DNA of 64,000 nt from JAEZBP01 sp963832725 (lineage in GTDB: Bacteria; Myxococcota_A; Polyangia; Polyangiales; Sandaracinaceae). Shown here in pieces: positions 1 to 12,565 of the stretch (positions within the stretch are counted from its first letter, which is position 1; each line of letters begins with the position of its first letter). The position numbers were made by a program, and so were the translations under genes. The notes under the pieces were generated by a model. The model ran no database searches. It was not told the DNA's origin and saw only the letters and a list, made by a program, of their open reading frames with translations. The stretch spans positions 372,001 through 436,000 of the forward strand of contig CAWHVG010000005.1 in the NCBI GenBank assembly GCA_963832725.1, read 5' to 3'.

Positions 1-77
1 AGGGGAGCGCGGCATGGGCTCGACCGCACGGGGGCTCGCAGGGACACGCTTGGCCCCCGACCGAACGACGGGGCGAC

Positions 78-881
78 TCAGGGCGCGACGCGGAAGAGCG
101 CTTCGAAGTTCTCCTCCATGCGGGCCTGCACCTCCTCGAGCGGGCACGACCAGAGCTCGGCGGCGAAGCGGGCGGTGACGCCGACGTTGGCCGGCTCGTT
201 CTGCTGGTCGCGCTCGGGGCCGAGGTAGGGACAGTCGGTCTCGAGGAGGATCTTGTCCCGGGCCAGGGTCTCCAGCATCCGGGTGAAGGCCTCGTTCCGG
301 CGCGCGTTCGCCGGGATGCTGAGCCAATGGCCGTGCTCGGCGATACGGCGGGCGAGCTTCACGCGACCGCCGAAGCAATGCCAGCACACCCGCGTGGCGC
401 CCATCTCCTTCAGGATCTCGAACGCGCGCGCCTCGCGCTTGCGGGTGTGGATGATGATGGGCTTGTCCGCTTCCATGGCGAGGGCGACCAGCTCGCGGAA
501 GACCTCTTCCTGCCGCGCCCAGAGCGCCTCGGGCACCCAGTAGCCGTCGAGGCCAATCTCGCCGACGGCGATGGCCTCCTCCACGTGGTCGCGGACCCAG
601 GCCACACCTTCTTCGACGGTGAACGCCGGACAGTCGCGCGGATACTCGACGCCCATCGCCTCCATCTCGTTCAGGACGGCGTCCACCGGGTAGAGGCCGT
701 AGGCCGGTCGAACCAATCGGTCGCGGGCGGCGAGCGCGCGCACGGCCTCGTTGTCCGACGGGTTGAGCCCGTTGGAGACGATGGTGGTCAGTCCCGCGTC
801 GCGAGCGCGGGCGAGCAGCTCATCCTGTTTGGGCGCGAGAGCGGGGTGCGTGAGGTGCGCGTGGACGTCGAAGAGACCCAT
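78..881 (-). CDS. TatD-family metal-dependent hydrolase
   Basis: 267 residues, the usual TatD length. The amidohydrolase/TIM-barrel metal ligands are all visible: HAH near residue 7, GEIGLD at 107-112, IIIHTR at 142-147, CWHCF at 166-170 and the late ETDCPYL at 214-220. TatD proteins are cytosolic metal-dependent DNases or RNases. The open frame runs further upstream, but homologous sequence begins at MGLFDVHAHL, so I start there. It is followed upstream by a small membrane protein gene on the same strand (93 bp gap). The family assignment is firm; the precise substrate cannot be read from sequence. Confidence 0.93.
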   Translation of the reverse strand: MGLFDVHAHLTHPALAPKQDELLARARDAGLTTIVSNGLNPSDNEAVRALAARDRLVRPAYGLYPVDAVLNEMEAMGVEYPRDCPAFTVEEGVAWVRDHVEEAIAVGEIGLDGYWVPEALWARQEEVFRELVALAMEADKPIIIHTRKREARAFEILKEMGATRVCWHCFGGRVKLARRIAEHGHWLSIPANARRNEAFTRMLETLARDKILLETDCPYLGPERDQQNEPANVGVTARFAAELWSCPLEEVQARMEENFEALFRVAP

Positions 882-973
882 GGCCGGGCACCATGGCGTG
901 CGAGGCGCGGCCTCGCCAGCGAGCGCACAGGTGTCCCGGCGAAGCCCGAAGCTCGACGTTCTCCGACGGGTGG

Positions 974-1513
974 CTACCCGTCGACGGGCAGCTCGACGTT
1001 GGCCGCGCGCTTGGCGTTGCGGGCGCGAGTCCATGCGATGACGCCCGAGAGCAACGCGACGAAGGCGCCGCCCACGATCAGCCAGAGCCCGAGCCCGGTG
1101 CTCTGGAAGAACACGACCACGACCACGACCGCGCCGTACCCGAAGAGCGTCAGTCCGACGATGGCGCCGACCGGCCCCGACCAGCGGAAGCCGAGGAAGC
1201 CCACCGCCGTCAGCACCACGCCGAGCGTGGGGATGGCCAAGAGCGTCCAACGCAGAGTCTCGCCGACCGTCTGCTGGATGCGGTGATCGTTGGCGACGAC
1301 GAGATCGAGGCCGCTGATGCGGCTGTCGTCGGCGAACTGCACCCAGGGCAGGAAGAATCCCACCACCAAGACGAGCCCGGCCAGCCCGAGCACGATGCGG
1401 ATCACCATGTGGGGCGCGCCCGGCTTGGCGCTCGTCGGAGTCGCCGCCTTCGCCGCCTTCGGAGTCGCCGTCTCCGCCGCCCCCGCGTCCTCGACGATCA
1501 CGTCTTCCGCCAT
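974..1513 (-). CDS. Four-TM membrane protein of unknown function
   Basis: 179 residues. An Ala/Thr/Lys/Pro-rich N-terminal stretch (about 1-35) is followed by four hydrophobic segments near 37-55, 88-108, 112-135 and 140-160, with a short basic tail. It resembles small uncharacterised integral membrane proteins and carries no motif I recognise. It shares strand with tatD and could be co-transcribed with it. The hydrophobic pattern and codon usage support a real gene; function is unknown. Confidence 0.7.
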   Translation of the reverse strand: MAEDVIVEDAGAAETATPKAAKAATPTSAKPGAPHMVIRIVLGLAGLVLVVGFFLPWVQFADDSRISGLDLVVANDHRIQQTVGETLRWTLLAIPTLGVVLTAVGFLGFRWSGPVGAIVGLTLFGYGAVVVVVVFFQSTGLGLWLIVGGAFVALLSGVIAWTRARNAKRAANVELPVDG

Positions 1514-1569
1514 GCCGCCAGGGTAACACGCGGCGGGACGCGAGCCTCGTTCCGAGCTATGGGACGGCC

Positions 1570-2058
1570 ATGCCGCTGGATCCGGAATTCGTCGAGGACT
1601 GTTGTTATGGCCCCGGGGGACTACTCATCGACGAGGTGCTGGAGGTGGACCGCGAGCGGAGCCTGGTCCGCGTGCGGATGCCCACCCACGCCGAGCTGCC
1701 CATCACCCGCGAGCAGCGCGCGCATCCGGTCCGGCACCCGCGCCACGTCTCCGGCGGGTTGATGGTCCACATGACCGGCGTCGCCGGGCTGGTGCATGCC
1801 TACTACGTGATGGATCTGCGGCACCGCGAGGGTTGGGTCGGCTACGGCGGCGCCATCCACAAGGCGCGTTTCAAGAACCTGGCCCCGCCCGGCGAGCCGA
1901 TCGAGATCGAGTGCCGCGCGACCCAGACGCGGCGGCGGGAGAAGAGCATCGTGACCCGCTACGACCTGCACTTCTTTCAAGCCGGCACGCTCGTCTACGA
2001 AGGCGATCAGACGGCGATGTGGATCAAGGTGGAGGACGGCGATGCCGGTCCATCGTGA
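1570..2058 (+). CDS. Hotdog-fold (FabZ-like) protein
   Basis: 162 residues, comparable to single-hotdog thioesterases and dehydratases. The segment HPRHVSGGLMVHMTG (about 57-71), followed by a helix, matches the His-containing central helix region of FabZ/MaoC-like hotdogs, and the C-terminal half is beta-rich. Such proteins act on acyl-CoA or acyl-ACP thioesters. Its last 17 bases overlap the start of the YjbQ gene, so the two are probably translationally coupled. Substrate is not predictable; I see no catalytic pair I can name with certainty. Confidence 0.65.
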   Translation: MPLDPEFVEDCCYGPGGLLIDEVLEVDRERSLVRVRMPTHAELPITREQRAHPVRHPRHVSGGLMVHMTGVAGLVHAYYVMDLRHREGWVGYGGAIHKARFKNLAPPGEPIEIECRATQTRRREKSIVTRYDLHFFQAGTLVYEGDQTAMWIKVEDGDAGPS

Positions 2059-2458
2059 GAAGCTCGCGCTCGAGACCCGTGGCCGCGGCACGTACGAGAT
2101 CACCGACCGGGTGCAGCGCGTGGTCGCCGAGAGCGGCATCGACGACGGGCTCTGCACGGTCTTCGTCCACCATACCAGCGCGTCGGTGATCGTCTGCGAG
2201 AACGCCGACCCTTCGGTGCGGCGGGATCTCGAGGCCTACTTCGCGCGCTTGGTGCCGGACGGCGACCGCCTCTTCACCCACACCGCCGAGGGGCCGGACG
2301 ACATGCCCTCGCACCTCCGCTCGATCCTGACCTCGACCTCGATCGGGATCCCGGTCGAGAAGGGCCGCTGCGATCTCGGCACCTGGCAGGGTGTCTTCCT
2401 CTTCGAGCACCGCCACGCGCCTCACCGGCGGCGGGTGAGCGTCGTCGTCCAGGGCTGA
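2042..2458 (+). CDS. YjbQ-family protein (UPF0047)
   Basis: 138 residues, full length for the family. Diagnostic motifs are VHHTSASV (about 42-49), the acidic NADPSVRRD stretch, and HTAEGPDDMPSH, which carries conserved metal-binding His and Asp residues; the end has LGTWQGVFLFEHR. Members can complement thiamine phosphate synthase weakly, but the physiological role is unsettled. A GGAGG ribosome-binding site lies within the end of the preceding hotdog gene, which fixes the start. Confidence 0.9.
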   Translation: MPVHREKLALETRGRGTYEITDRVQRVVAESGIDDGLCTVFVHHTSASVIVCENADPSVRRDLEAYFARLVPDGDRLFTHTAEGPDDMPSHLRSILTSTSIGIPVEKGRCDLGTWQGVFLFEHRHAPHRRRVSVVVQG

Positions 2459-2523
2459 AGGTCGGCCGCCCCGACGTCGACCGCGCTTCGTCCCAGACGC
2501 CTGGGCCGAGCACGTCTCGTGAG

Positions 2524-5013
2524 TCAGGCGGACGGCGCGCCGCCGCCCGGCCTACGATGGTGATGCAGCCGTGAATGGGCGCGCGCGATGTGCCGGGCCT
2601 GGCCGGGCGCGCCCTGGTCCAGCCAGCGCTCGACGCCCCACTTGATGAGGGAGTTGATGACGAACCATCCGAGCGAATAGGCCCACACCCAGAGGGTGAG
2701 CGTCCAGCCGATGGGCTCCACGAACCAGCCGTAGACCGCCGCCAGGGTGCCGATCACGTGCGTCACCTCGGCCACTACGAAGAACTTCCAGCTCGGCCAG
2801 GGGCGCGAGGTGACGAAGCCTTCGGTGCGGGTGATGTAGATGGTCAGGTGACCGGCCACGAGGAGCTTGAGGAAGACCAGCGTCTGGATGACCGGACGCG
2901 ACAGCCCCATCCGCTGCTCCGCGTACCAGAAGAGGACGAAGCTGGCGATCACGCCCAGAAATCCGAGCAGGCCGCTGAGGGTCAGGACGCGCCGCATGTC
3001 CCAGCGCACCGGCTGCGGCGCCACGGGCGCGTTGTCGTACGCGATCATCATGATCGGGAAGTCGTTGAGGATCGCGAGCAGCACGATCATCACGGCGGTG
3101 ACCGGGTAGAAGTCGAAGACCAGGATCGACGCGGTCATGAAGAGCAGGACGCGGATGGTCTCGGCGATGCGGTAGACGGCGTAGCTCCGCATCCGGGCGA
3201 AGATGCGCCTCGCCTCCTCGACCGCGGAGCCGATCACGGACAGGCCCGGCGCCGTCAGCACGAGGTCCGCCGACGCGCGCGCGGCTTCCGTGGCGCCGCT
3301 GACCGCGATGCCGACGTCGGCCTGCTCGAGCGCCGGGGCGTCGTTCACTCCGTCGCCCGTCATCCCCACGATGTGCCCGCGCGACTGCAGCGCGCGGACG
3401 ATCTCGAACTTGTGCTCGGGGAAGACCTCCGCGAAGCCGTCGGCCGCCTCCACTCGGCGTGCATCGACGGCGGCGGCCGTGTCGCCGTCGAAGAGCTCCG
3501 TGGCCTTGGCGATGCGGGAGGGCAGGCCGAGCTTGCGCGCCGTCTCCTTGGCGATGGCGACGTGGTCGCCGGTGACCATCACGACCCTGAGGCCCATCCG
3601 CTTGGCCTCTTCCAGCGTGGCCTTGGAGTCGTCACGGGGCGGATCGAAGAGCGGAAGGATGCCGAGCATGCGCCACTCGCCGTCGTCCCCGCTCGCCGCC
3701 ACCGCCAGCGCGCGGTAGCCCTTGGCCGCCAGCCGGTCGACCTCGGCCGAGGCGCGCTCCTCGAGCGAGGGGTCCGCCTTCACCAGCGCCAGCATCGCCT
3801 GCACCGCACCCTTGGCCACGCGGAAGGTCCGCCCTTCCCCGCGCACCTCGGCCTCGGCCCGCTTGTGCACCGGATCGAAGGGCGTGAACGAGAGCTCGGT
3901 GAAGCCCTCGACCCGCGAGCGGTCGCCCAGCGAGCGCCAGATGGCGTCGTCGATCGGATCGCCCTCGCCTTCTTTCGAGACGAGCGCGGCCATCCGCTTC
4001 ACTTCCTCGGCGTCCTCGGCCGCGAAGACCACCGGCTCGTCGACGGTCAGCTCGTTTTTCGTCAGCGTGCCGGTCTTGTCCGAGCAGAGGACGTCCATGC
4101 CGGCCATCTCTTCGATGGACACCAGCCGGGAGACGATGGCCTTGGCCTGCGCCAGCCGCGACGCGCCGACCGCCATCGTCACCGAGAGGACGGCTGGCAA
4201 CGCCACCGGAATGGCCGCCACCGTCAGGATCATCGCGAAGAGCAGCGTCTCGACCCAGGGCGCGCCGCGGAAGAGCGCCACCACGAGGATCAGCGCGACC
4301 AAGACGAGCGTGGTCGCGATGAGCACGTTGCCGATCTTCAGGACGGCCTGCTGGAAGTGCGACACCGTCCGGGCCGACTGCACGAGCTGCACCGTCTTGC
4401 CGAAGAAGGTGTCCCGGCCGGTCCCGGTCACCACGGCGGTCATCTCGCCCATGCGGACGATGGAGCCGGAGTAGGCCTCGTCCCCCGGCCCGCGGTCGAC
4501 CGGCAGCGACTCGCCGGTCAGCGCCGACTGATCGACCGAGAGATACGCGCCTTCGGCGAGCTTCACGTCGGCGGGCACGATGTCCCCGAGCTTCACCCGC
4601 ACGACGTCGCCAGGGACCAGGACGCGGGCCGGCAGCACGCTCCACTTCCCATCGCGGAGCACACGCGCGGTGGGCGCGAGGTTCGCGCGCAAAGCCTCGA
4701 TGGCGCGGTCGGCCTTGTGCTCCTCCCAGAAGCGCACGCCGGAGTTGATCACCAACATCGAGAGGATGATCCCGAAGTCCTCCCAGTGGCCGACCGCGGC
4801 CGAGAGGATGGCGGCGATCTCGATCATCCAGGGGATGGGGCCCCAGAGGGTCGCGAGGAGCTTCTTGAGCGGGCTCTCGTGCACCTCGGGCAAGGCGTTC
4901 TCGCCGTGCTCTCGGAGGAGCTGCTCCGCTCGTTCGGTGGTGAGCCCCGAGGGCTCCGAGGGGGCTTCCGGCTCCGGCCGAATGTCGACGGCGGCCGTCG
5001 TGGAGGTCTGCAT
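2524..5013 (-). CDS. Plasma-membrane proton-efflux P-type ATPase (P3A)
   Basis: 829 residues, close to archaeal and bacterial P3A pumps and lacking the long C-terminal autoinhibitory domain of plant and fungal enzymes. Visible elements: N-terminal LTTERAEQLL, actuator loop TGES, phosphorylation motif DKTGTLT with Asp312, hinge TGDGVNDAPAL, and about ten membrane segments. It would export H+ at the cost of ATP. The frame stays open to 5,448, but the family N-terminus begins just after MQTSTTAAVD, so I place the start at 5,013. It diverges from the gene at 5,436 across a 422-bp gap. Confidence 0.93.
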   Translation of the reverse strand: MQTSTTAAVDIRPEPEAPSEPSGLTTERAEQLLREHGENALPEVHESPLKKLLATLWGPIPWMIEIAAILSAAVGHWEDFGIILSMLVINSGVRFWEEHKADRAIEALRANLAPTARVLRDGKWSVLPARVLVPGDVVRVKLGDIVPADVKLAEGAYLSVDQSALTGESLPVDRGPGDEAYSGSIVRMGEMTAVVTGTGRDTFFGKTVQLVQSARTVSHFQQAVLKIGNVLIATTLVLVALILVVALFRGAPWVETLLFAMILTVAAIPVALPAVLSVTMAVGASRLAQAKAIVSRLVSIEEMAGMDVLCSDKTGTLTKNELTVDEPVVFAAEDAEEVKRMAALVSKEGEGDPIDDAIWRSLGDRSRVEGFTELSFTPFDPVHKRAEAEVRGEGRTFRVAKGAVQAMLALVKADPSLEERASAEVDRLAAKGYRALAVAASGDDGEWRMLGILPLFDPPRDDSKATLEEAKRMGLRVVMVTGDHVAIAKETARKLGLPSRIAKATELFDGDTAAAVDARRVEAADGFAEVFPEHKFEIVRALQSRGHIVGMTGDGVNDAPALEQADVGIAVSGATEAARASADLVLTAPGLSVIGSAVEEARRIFARMRSYAVYRIAETIRVLLFMTASILVFDFYPVTAVMIVLLAILNDFPIMMIAYDNAPVAPQPVRWDMRRVLTLSGLLGFLGVIASFVLFWYAEQRMGLSRPVIQTLVFLKLLVAGHLTIYITRTEGFVTSRPWPSWKFFVVAEVTHVIGTLAAVYGWFVEPIGWTLTLWVWAYSLGWFVINSLIKWGVERWLDQGAPGQARHIARAHSRLHHHRRPGGGAPSA

Positions 5014-5435
5014 CGCGATACCTGTGGCGTCTGAGCACACGCGCGCCGCGGGCAGGTGCTCGCCGACGCTGCCTGGAGATAGCGCAGCGCCGAGGTCGGG
5101 TGCACCCCAAGTGCTCCCGGCGGGTCGATTCGCCAGCCGAAACGACCGCGGACCGAGACGGTCGAGGCGGCGTCGGTCGGTCGCGGGGGCTCCGTCGGTC
5201 AGCGGCACGGTGCGGACGAGGCGACGACCCGGGAAGGTCCTCGCGAGTCCCATCTGCTCGCACCCGTCGGCACGGTCGAAGTGCGCACTCGCAGGTCCGA
5301 CGGCGGGTGGCACCGCGCCGCGCCTCGACGGCCCATCCAGCGCCGAGCTGGGCTCGGAGGTCGCCGTGGCGAATTCTCCCGCTGGCCAGAGCACCGAGAC
5401 CTGGTGCATAATGACCTGGTGCATAATGAGGTACA
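5014..5435. other. Divergent intergenic region
   Basis: 422 bp between the P-type ATPase and the gene at 5,436. I see no convincing ORF or RNA gene. The only clear structure is the perfect 15-bp tandem duplication at 5,398-5,427, just before the rightward gene. Confidence 0.6.
5398..5427. repeat. Perfect 15-bp tandem duplication upstream of 5,436 gene
   Basis: GACCTGGTGCATAAT occurs twice back to back (5,398-5,412 and 5,413-5,427), ending 8 bp before the GTG start. Each copy ends in CATAAT, a -10-like hexamer, so the duplication may double a promoter element or form an operator. Confidence 0.8.
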
Positions 5436-5987
5436 GTGAGTGGGTCACGCCACACGAAGGGTGTCAACGTAATCGATTTCGTGCGTGTGCTGAAAACGCT
5501 GCACAAGAGCGGGCAACTCCGCGACATCGATGCCGTCGAGGCCAAGTACCTGAACGAACGCATTCTCGTATCATCGTGGTACCCTTTCGAGGACTTCCGC
5601 GCCTTGATGCACCGCGTTCACAGGGCGATGGGCGGCACCCACGAGACGGCTGAGAAGATGGGTGAGCACGGCGCGCAGGCTGCCTTGACGGGGGTACACA
5701 AGATATTCCTTCGTGAGGGCGATGCAGCGGGCACCGCCAAGGCAATCGGGCGCATCTGGGAAGGTCAGTTCGACTTCGGCCGTGCTCACGTGACGGATCT
5801 CCCGGACGGCTTCTCGGTTCGTTTCGACGACTACCCCGACGTCGATCGCGTCCACGGGCACCTCCTCGTCGGATGGATCCGCAAGGCGCTGGAGCTGGCC
5901 GGCGGCACGCCCGGCACGGTGGAGCTCCACGCTGCGCCCTGGCGCGGCGACCTGCAGCTCGAGATCCGCGTGTCGTTCGAAAGCTGA
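5436..5987 (+). CDS. DUF2378-like (TIGR02265-type) protein
   Basis: 183 residues. The pattern (YLNERILVSSWYPFEDFRAL, repeated small helices, then a C-terminal beta-rich half ending LQLEIRVSFES) recalls the Myxococcales-restricted DUF2378 family, but I could not verify this. GTG at 5,436 follows GAGG by four bases and is the best start; later GTG codons at the FVRV segment are alternatives. Function unknown. Confidence 0.6.
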   Translation: MSGSRHTKGVNVIDFVRVLKTLHKSGQLRDIDAVEAKYLNERILVSSWYPFEDFRALMHRVHRAMGGTHETAEKMGEHGAQAALTGVHKIFLREGDAAGTAKAIGRIWEGQFDFGRAHVTDLPDGFSVRFDDYPDVDRVHGHLLVGWIRKALELAGGTPGTVELHAAPWRGDLQLEIRVSFES

Positions 5988-6000
5988 CCGCAGCCCGAGG

Positions 6001-10589
<4,589 letters not shown>

Positions 10590-10658
10590 CACGTAACGCA
10601 AAACTGTAACCGTAAGCCGCTGTCGATGGAAGTGGTTCGAAATTCGGCTTCTTTCCGG

Positions 10659-10674
10659 TGGCATCGGCGTTGCT
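10659..10674 (+). promoter_or_regulatory. Sigma-54 (-24/-12) promoter for MopE-like lipoprotein
   Basis: TGGCAT-CGGCG-TTGCT has the invariant GG-N10-GC spacing of RpoN promoters, with one mismatch to TGGCAC-N5-TTGC. Predicted start is near 10,684, followed by a GAGGAGGAG ribosome-binding site and ATG at 10,710. GTAAC motifs upstream (about 10,590-10,612) may be activator sites. The divergent neighbour encodes a sigma-54 activator. Confidence 0.75.
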
Positions 10675-10709
10675 GAGGCCGGCGGTAACCATTCTCGAGG
10701 AGGAGAGCC

Positions 10710-11600
10710 ATGTCCCGGAATCTGCTTCGAATCGCGGCGCTCGGCGCCCTGGCCGCCGGCTGCACCGCCCCGGCCACGTCGAGCTCGTACTCGGTGGTCG
10801 TCTGCAGCGACGCCGGCCTCTGCGCCGACGGCTCCCGCTGCGCCGAGGGCGTCTGCCTGGCCACCTGCGCAACCGACGCCGACTGCCCCGAGAGCGCGGT
10901 CTGCGTGGCCGGCGGCTGCTACGCCGACCGGCGAGGCGCCTGCGCCGACCCGAGCAGCTGCGCCGACGGTGAGGTCTGCGTCGAGGGCACCTGCGCCGCC
11001 CTCCCGCCGAGTCGCGCGTGCGCTGGCAGCGAGGAGTGTCCCGCCGGCGCCACCTGTACCGAAGGCACCTGCGTCGACCAGAGCTGCGCCGAGGCCGAGA
11101 CCTGCGGAAACGGCATCGACGACGACTGCAACGGCATCGTCGACGACGGGTGCAGCGAGACCTCCTGCACGAGCGACGCCGACTGCAATCCGGCCCACGT
11201 CTGCCAGGAGGGCGTCTGCGCCCCGGCCGGCACCTGCAGCGCGGCCGAGACCTGCGGAAACGGCATCGACGACGACTGCAACGGCATCGTCGACGATGGG
11301 TGCAGCGAGGCACCTTGCGCGAGCGACGCCGACTGTACGGCCGGCGCGAGCTGCGTGGCCGGTGCGTGCACCAGCGGCCCCTCGTGCGCCGAGGGTGAGA
11401 CCTGCGGAAACGGCATCGACGACGACTGCAACGGCATCGTCGACGACGCTTGCGTGAGCTGCGCGAGCGACGCCGACTGCGACCCGGCCCAGACCTGCGC
11501 GAGCGGATTCTGCGCGGCCGGCACGAGCTGCATGGAGGCGGAGATCTGCGGCAACGGCATCGACGACGACTGCAACGGCATCGTCGACGACGGTTGCTGA
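10710..11600 (+). CDS. MopE-like Cys-rich lipoprotein with four metal-binding repeats
   Basis: 296 residues. A lipoprotein signal (ALAAGC, Cys at about 18) precedes Cys-rich EGF-like segments and four copies of CGNGIDDDCNGIVDD, the putative metal-binding motif named after copper-binding MopE. The Asp/Asn loop is calcium- or copper-type. DNA copies of the repeat block are nearly identical, with start points exactly 150 bp apart for the first three. It is likely anchored at the outer surface. A strong GAGGAGGAG ribosome-binding site and a sigma-54 promoter lie upstream. Metal identity and role (adhesion, scavenging) are not determinable. Confidence 0.9.
   Translation: MSRNLLRIAALGALAAGCTAPATSSSYSVVVCSDAGLCADGSRCAEGVCLATCATDADCPESAVCVAGGCYADRRGACADPSSCADGEVCVEGTCAALPPSRACAGSEECPAGATCTEGTCVDQSCAEAETCGNGIDDDCNGIVDDGCSETSCTSDADCNPAHVCQEGVCAPAGTCSAAETCGNGIDDDCNGIVDDGCSEAPCASDADCTAGASCVAGACTSGPSCAEGETCGNGIDDDCNGIVDDACVSCASDADCDPAQTCASGFCAAGTSCMEAEICGNGIDDDCNGIVDDGC
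11098..11600 (+). repeat. 150-bp-period tandem repeat in MopE-like gene
   Basis: A block of about 50 bp encoding CGNGIDDDCNGIVDD begins at about 11,101, 11,251, 11,401 and 11,545 (periods 150, 150, 144). The motif blocks are nearly base-identical while the linkers between them diverge. Confidence 0.9.
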
Positions 11601-11679
11601 TCCCGTCCCGCTTCCCTTTTTTGGTACTGATGGCGCGTCGCGAGAGCGCGGCGCGCCACCTCTGCTCGGAGACCCCCCG

Positions 11680-12291
11680 ATGCGCTCGCTTCGCCTGGCT
11701 ATCTCGCTCTTCGTGCTGCTCGCGCTGCCCGGCTGCATCGCGACGCCGCTCCCGGAACCTCCGTCGGCGGACCCGGGTGCGATGACCCTGACCGAGACGC
11801 AGCCGGCCGGGATCCGCCTCGCGGGGACGAGCGGCGCCATCACGCCTGGCTCGATCCGGATGCGGGTCACGGACCCGAGCACGGCGGCGACGGGCGGGCG
11901 TGTGGAGGTCGACGTCGGAGCGGACGGCGCGTTCGGCGCCGATCTGCCGGGCGCGACCACGGACGTCCTCTATCTCGAGCAGGTCGGCCCCGACCGCGAC
12001 CTCTTCTTCGCCGCCGTCCAAGCTTCCGGCACCGCGGCCGTCAGCGCCGACCCCGGACCGGACAGCGACGGCGACGGCTCGCCCGACGCCATCGACTGCG
12101 CGCCGCTGGACCGCACACTGATCGCACGCGAGTGCGCGACCACGGGGACCGAGTGCGCCTCGGACGCCGACTGCGACCCGAGCAGCTTCTGCATGGGCGG
12201 CACCTGTCAGGGCTGCATGGCGAACGAGATCTGCAGCAACGGCTTCGACGACAACTGCAACGGGACCATCGACGAGATGCCCTGCATGTGA
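11680..12291 (+). CDS. Lipoprotein with C-terminal MopE-like motif
   Basis: 203 residues. Signal MRSLRLAISLFVLLALPGC gives a lipobox Cys at 19. A beta-rich middle (about 40-120) is followed by a DSDGDGSPDAIDC thrombospondin-3-like calcium loop and one degenerate MopE motif, CSNGFDDNCNGTIDE. It lies 79 bp after the four-repeat lipoprotein on the same strand, so the two probably belong together functionally. No enzymatic motif. Surface metal or calcium binding is an inference from the loops. Confidence 0.82.
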   Translation: MRSLRLAISLFVLLALPGCIATPLPEPPSADPGAMTLTETQPAGIRLAGTSGAITPGSIRMRVTDPSTAATGGRVEVDVGADGAFGADLPGATTDVLYLEQVGPDRDLFFAAVQASGTAAVSADPGPDSDGDGSPDAIDCAPLDRTLIARECATTGTECASDADCDPSSFCMGGTCQGCMANEICSNGFDDNCNGTIDEMPCM

Positions 12292-12553
12292 GCACGCGGC
12301 TCGAGGGGGCTCGCACGGCGCAGATCACCCGGCGACGGGTGGCGTGGCGGCGCCGAGATTCGACGGTCGTGGCCACCGAACCGAATCCACCGCGCGCCAC
12401 GCCACCCGCACCGTGGCGCCCCCCGATGCCCGGCGCGCCCCCCCGGACGCACGGACACCCGCGAAGACGTCGCTCGACTCCGTCGGCAACCCTCGCTCGC
12501 CTCCGAGAATCGCCGATGCGCGCCGGTTCGCCCATGGTCATTCCGACACGCGC

Positions 12554-12565
12554 TATCATCCGCGG
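12554..12565 (+). promoter_or_regulatory. Possible leaderless promoter for LuxR-type gene
   Basis: TATCAT at 12,554-12,559 is followed by exactly six bases and then ATG. No Shine-Dalgarno sequence lies between. A -10 box this close would start transcription at or next to the start codon. Confidence 0.45.

Noticed and set aside
2575..5034. An 819-codon open frame antisense to the P-type ATPase
   Set aside because: Composition is Arg/His/Gly-rich with no domain; the ATPase on the other strand is full length.
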